Shown here one piece after another: positions 15,523-17,784 of a stretch of DNA of 17,784 nucleotides. The number at the start of each line of letters is the position of its first letter. Within the stretch, counting starts at the first letter, position 1. Location of the stretch: NCBI GenBank assembly GCA_900556405.1, contig USPB01000008.1:1-17784 (forward strand). Reading direction: 5' to 3'. Origin of the DNA: an uncultured Actinomyces sp. (GTDB lineage: Bacteria > Actinomycetota > Actinomycetes > Actinomycetales > Actinomycetaceae). The notes beneath the pieces were generated by a model that did no database searches, was not told where the DNA came from, and saw only the letters and a list, made by a program, of their open reading frames with translations. Position numbers and translations under genes: made by a program.

Positions 15523-15813
15523 CTAAATACTAGCGTGGACGCGCTGCGACAAAGACTCCGCAGGCGTGTCATGGGCCACGCTCTCAAGGATTGAGATCAT
15601 CGCAGCAGCCACATCGTCGGACTGGGCTCCGCACACGATCTGAACAACATTGCCGGAGCGCACGACGGCTAATACGCCATCCACGCGCAGCGCCGCCTCA
15701 TCGACGTCCCGCTGAGATTTCACCTGGATACGGATACGCATCGTGCAGGGTTCGACCTCGACGATATTGAGGTGTCCACCCAGCGCGTCGATGAGCGTTT
15801 GTTCAATCGCCAT
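15523..15813 (-). CDS. Second stand-alone PTS EIIB-like protein
   Basis: This is a 96-residue soluble EIIB of the glucose/GlcNAc PTS family. It aligns end to end with the EIIB at 12565: both begin with an (I/L)IDALGG- or IIEALGG-like helix and place the active-site cysteine at residue 23. Here the loop is EVEPCTMRIRIQ, so the position after next from the cysteine is Met instead of the usual Thr (CxTRxR), while both arginines (R26, R28) remain. The second half, SGNVVQIVCGAQSDDVAAAM, is conserved in pattern. A polar 20-residue tail extends past the domain. The ATG at 15813 has AAAGGGG upstream. It is the first gene of a probable EIIB-malQ operon with a good promoter and operator. It may phosphorylate a different sugar or have a regulatory role; the sequence does not decide. 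Confidence 0.9.
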   Translation of the reverse strand: MAIEQTLIDALGGHLNIVEVEPCTMRIRIQVKSQRDVDEAALRVDGVLAVVRSGNVVQIVCGAQSDDVAAAMISILESVAHDTPAESLSQRVHASI

Positions 15814-15850
15814 CGGAGCCCCTTTCGCGCCGTCGGAAGTTTGCGATTCA

Positions 15851-15869
15851 TGTCACATACTAAATGTGA
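15851..15869. promoter_or_regulatory. 19-bp inverted-repeat operator over the EIIB-malQ -10 box
   Basis: GTCACAT-ACTAA-ATGTGAC has perfect 7-base arms and a 5-base centre. It fully covers the -10 hexamer of the EIIB-malQ promoter, the position expected for a repressor. The arrangement TCACA...TGTGA is the reverse of a CRP site (TGTGA...TCACA), so a CRP-type activator is not implied. The regulator is not identifiable in this window. Confidence 0.65.
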
Positions 15870-15884
15870 CCTGCGCAAAAGGCA
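15856..15884 (-). promoter_or_regulatory. Promoter of the EIIB-malQ operon
   Basis: On the coding strand the -35 is TTGCCT (15879-15884), the spacer 17 bases and the -10 TAGTAT (15856-15861). Transcription would begin near 15849, giving a leader of about 36 bases that includes the ribosome binding site. This is the best sigma-70-like match among the intergenic regions. Confidence 0.65.
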
Positions 15885-16046
15885 AGTGGGATCCATAACA
15901 TGAGCGATTCACGAACAAACAACCGCTGACAGGAGCGCACCCCACAACGCAGGGCTACAATCCAACGCTCTGTCAAACTACTGGCCCACACTAGCGAGCA
16001 CCCCAACCCCACCACGATCCGACATACCGAGTCGCCGATAGACAGC

Positions 16047-16080
16047 GTGAGGGGGAGGACCGTCAGGCCCTCCCCCTCAC
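16047..16080 (-). terminator. Hairpin terminator of ettA
   Basis: GTGAGGGGGAGG (16047-16058) pairs perfectly with CCTCCCCCTCAC (16069-16080) across a 10-base loop. The stem starts 10 bases after the ettA stop codon. There is no T-run, as is common in high-GC actinobacteria. Confidence 0.8.
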
Positions 16081-16090
16081 GGCACGCAAA

Positions 16091-17773
16091 TCAGTCGCGC
16101 GTGAGCTTGCGATGCGTCACGCGATGCGGGTTCGCGGCGGCCTCGCCCAGGCGGGCCACCTTGTTCTTTTCGTACGCCTCGAAGTTGCCTTCGAACCAGT
16201 ACCAGTTATCAGGGGCCTCTTCAGTCCCCTCCCACGCGAGGATATGGGTGGCGACGCGGTCAAGGAACCAACGGTCGTGGGTGACGACGACGGCGCAGCC
16301 GGGGAATGCCAGGAGGGCGTTTTCCAGCGAGCCGAGAGTCTCGACGTCGAGGTCGTTGGTCGGCTCATCCAGCAGGAGGAGGTTTCCGCCCTGCTTAAGG
16401 GTGAGAGCCAGGTTCAGACGATTGCGCTCACCGCCGGACAGGACGCCGGCCGGCTTCTGCTGGTCCGGGCCCTTGAAGCCAAAGGCGGAGACATAGGCGC
16501 GCGAGGGCATTTCAACATTGCCAACCTGGATGAAGTCCAGGCCGTCCGAGACGACCTCCCACAGCGTCTTGTCCGGGTCGATACCGGCACGCGTCTGGTC
16601 GACGTAGCTGATCTTGACGGTCTCGCCAATCGTCAGCTCGCCACCATCGAGAGGCTCAAGGCCGACGATCGTCTTAAACAGGGTGGTCTTACCGACGCCG
16701 TTGGGGCCAATAACGCCGACGATGCCGTTGCGCGGCAGCGAGAAGGACAGACCGTTGATGAGCGAGCGATCACCAAAGCCCTTCTGAAGATCCTTCGCCT
16801 CGATGACGACGCTGCCCAGGCGCGGACCCGGCGGAATCTGGATTTCTTCGAAGTCGAGCTTGCGGGTGCGCTCGGCCTCAGCGGCCATCTCCTCGTAGCG
16901 AGCCAGGCGGGCCTTCGACTTGGCCTGACGACCCTTCGCGTTAGAGCGAACCCACTCGAGTTCTTCCTTCAGGCGCTTGGCCAGCTTGGCGTCCTTCTGC
17001 CCCTGAACCTCGAGGCGCTTTTCCTTCGTCTCCAGGTAGGTGGAGTAGTTGCCCTCGTAGGGGTAGAGGTGGCCGCGATCAACCTCGGCGATCCAGCCAG
17101 CGACATGGTCGAGGAAGTAACGGTCGTGGGTGACGGCAATGACCGCGCCCGGGTAGGACGCGAGGTGCTTCTCGAGCCAGAGCACGCTCTCGGCGTCGAG
17201 GTGGTTCGTGGGCTCGTCGAGCAGCAGCAGGTCGGGAGCCTCAATGAGGAGCTTGCACAGCGCCACGCGGCGGCGCTCACCGCCGGAGAGGACGGACACC
17301 GGCTGGTCCGGCGGCGGGCAGCGCAGCGCGTCCATCGCTTGATCAAGCTGAGAGTCGATGTCCCACGCGTTGGCGGCGTCGATCTCGGTCTGGAGCTTAC
17401 CCATCTCCTCCATCAGGGCGTCGAAGTCGGCGTCAGGATTCGCCATCTCTTCGGAGATCTCATTGAAGCGGGCGAGCTTGCCGAAGATGTCAGCGGCACC
17501 CAGTCGCACGTTTTCAATGACGGTCTTGGTCTCGTCGAGAACGGGTTCCTGCATGAGGATGCCGACCGTGTAGCCGGGGGTCAGGCGAGCCTCGCCGTTG
17601 CTGGGCTCATCCAGGCCAGCCATAATCTTCAGGATCGAGGACTTACCGGCACCGTTCGGACCGACCATACCGATCTTGGCACCCGGGAAGAAGCTCATGG
17701 TGACATCGTCGAGAATGACCTTGTCACCGATGGCCTTGCGAGCCTTGATCATCTGATAAATAAACTCCGCCAC
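16091..17773 (-). CDS. ettA: ABC-F ATPase EttA, energy-dependent translational throttle protein
   Basis: EttA binds the ribosomal E site and, depending on ATP/ADP, gates the first step of elongation. The 560-residue protein has two ABC ATPase domains and no membrane segments. Domain 1 has Walker A GPNGAGKS (38-45), signature LSGGE (162-166) and Walker B LLLLDEPTNHLD (182-193). Domain 2 has GPNGVGKT (356-363), LSGGE (445-449) and LLLLDEPTNDLD (465-476). Between them a charged helical region (about 240-305, with KAKSKARLARYEE-like content) is the linker that contacts P-site tRNA in the family. H-loops are VTHDRYF and VTHDRWF. Length and motif order fit EttA better than the antibiotic-resistance ABC-F proteins. 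The start is GTG 17771-17773 with GGAG just upstream, and only 11 bases of the window lie beyond, so its promoter is outside. It ends 10 bases before a strong hairpin. Confidence 0.96.
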   Translation of the reverse strand: MAEFIYQMIKARKAIGDKVILDDVTMSFFPGAKIGMVGPNGAGKSSILKIMAGLDEPSNGEARLTPGYTVGILMQEPVLDETKTVIENVRLGAADIFGKLARFNEISEEMANPDADFDALMEEMGKLQTEIDAANAWDIDSQLDQAMDALRCPPPDQPVSVLSGGERRRVALCKLLIEAPDLLLLDEPTNHLDAESVLWLEKHLASYPGAVIAVTHDRYFLDHVAGWIAEVDRGHLYPYEGNYSTYLETKEKRLEVQGQKDAKLAKRLKEELEWVRSNAKGRQAKSKARLARYEEMAAEAERTRKLDFEEIQIPPGPRLGSVVIEAKDLQKGFGDRSLINGLSFSLPRNGIVGVIGPNGVGKTTLFKTIVGLEPLDGGELTIGETVKISYVDQTRAGIDPDKTLWEVVSDGLDFIQVGNVEMPSRAYVSAFGFKGPDQQKPAGVLSGGERNRLNLALTLKQGGNLLLLDEPTNDLDVETLGSLENALLAFPGCAVVVTHDRWFLDRVATHILAWEGTEEAPDNWYWFEGNFEAYEKNKVARLGEAAANPHRVTHRKLTRD

Positions 17774-17784
17774 GTTACTCCGTT

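Larger units (their letters stand above)
15814..16090. other. 277-base intergenic region between ettA and EIIB-malQ
   Basis: From left to right this holds the EIIB-malQ leader (15814-15849), promoter and operator (15851-15884), about 160 bases with no supported gene, and the ettA hairpin (16047-16080). A second, weaker minus-strand promoter (TTGTTT, 16-base spacer, TGTTAT) may lie near 15897-15924. GCGATTCA occurs twice (15842-15849 and 15904-15911), which may be chance. The C- and A-rich stretch 15930-16030 has no clear structure. Confidence 0.6.

Noticed and set aside
16091..17773. EttA considered as an antibiotic-resistance ABC-F protein
   Set aside because: Length, conserved EttA-type motif order and the absence of resistance-type linker extensions favour the housekeeping EttA.

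Overview
The window is a gene-dense, high-GC stretch of ordinary-looking actinobacterial chromosome. Actinobacterial traits include UDP-galactopyranose mutase (Glf), GTG starts, 1- to 4-base gene overlaps, apparently leaderless or near-leaderless transcription, and PTS components encoded as separate EIIA and EIIB proteins. The protein set fits an Actinomycetaceae member (Actinomyces or Schaalia type), but that is an inference from gene content, not a database match. I see no mobile element, CRISPR array, rRNA or tRNA. No gap between genes exceeds 300 bases.

Layout. (1) 1-3251, minus strand: the start of a neurotransmitter:sodium symporter-family transporter that runs off the left edge, an auxin-efflux-carrier (AEC) family permease, and glf. 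A 183-base leader before the symporter holds a nested inverted-repeat structure. (2) 3413-6001, plus strand: a tightly packed LytTR response regulator, GHKL histidine kinase and GNAT acetyltransferase, with an imperfect 20-base palindrome in front. (3) 6011-10142, minus strand: GH3 beta-glucosidase, then a GtrA-family membrane protein, then a family 2 glycosyltransferase. (4) 10300-12458, plus strand: a HAD hydrolase with a -10-like box only 6 bases before its ATG, overlapped by an MFS transporter. (5) 12565-13265, plus strand: stand-alone PTS EIIB and EIIA (Glc-type), overlapping by 4 bases. (6) 13338-15813, minus strand: a second stand-alone EIIB and 4-alpha-glucanotransferase (MalQ), convergent with block 5 and separated from it by a perfect 16-bp hairpin. 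(7) 16091-17773, minus strand: EttA, a translational ABC-F ATPase, followed by its own hairpin.

How the genes relate. Blocks 5 and 6 look like a sugar/maltodextrin module: phosphoryl transfer through EIIA and two EIIB proteins with the membrane EIIC encoded elsewhere, plus MalQ, which disproportionates alpha-1,4-glucans. The EIIB-malQ promoter (TTGCCT, 17-base spacer, TAGTAT) lies in a 19-bp inverted repeat whose arms are GTCACAT and ATGTGAC. This is the clearest operator-like site in the window. Block 2 resembles an AgrC/AgrA- or LytS/LytR-like sensing operon with no recognisable signal-peptide gene next to it. Blocks 1 (glf) and 3 (GtrA/GT2) suggest envelope glycan work, but the glycans are not identifiable here.

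No strikingly new multi-gene system stands out. The most unusual items are the EIIB-malQ pairing with its altered EIIB active-site loop and operator-promoter, and the LytTR-kinase-GNAT operon.
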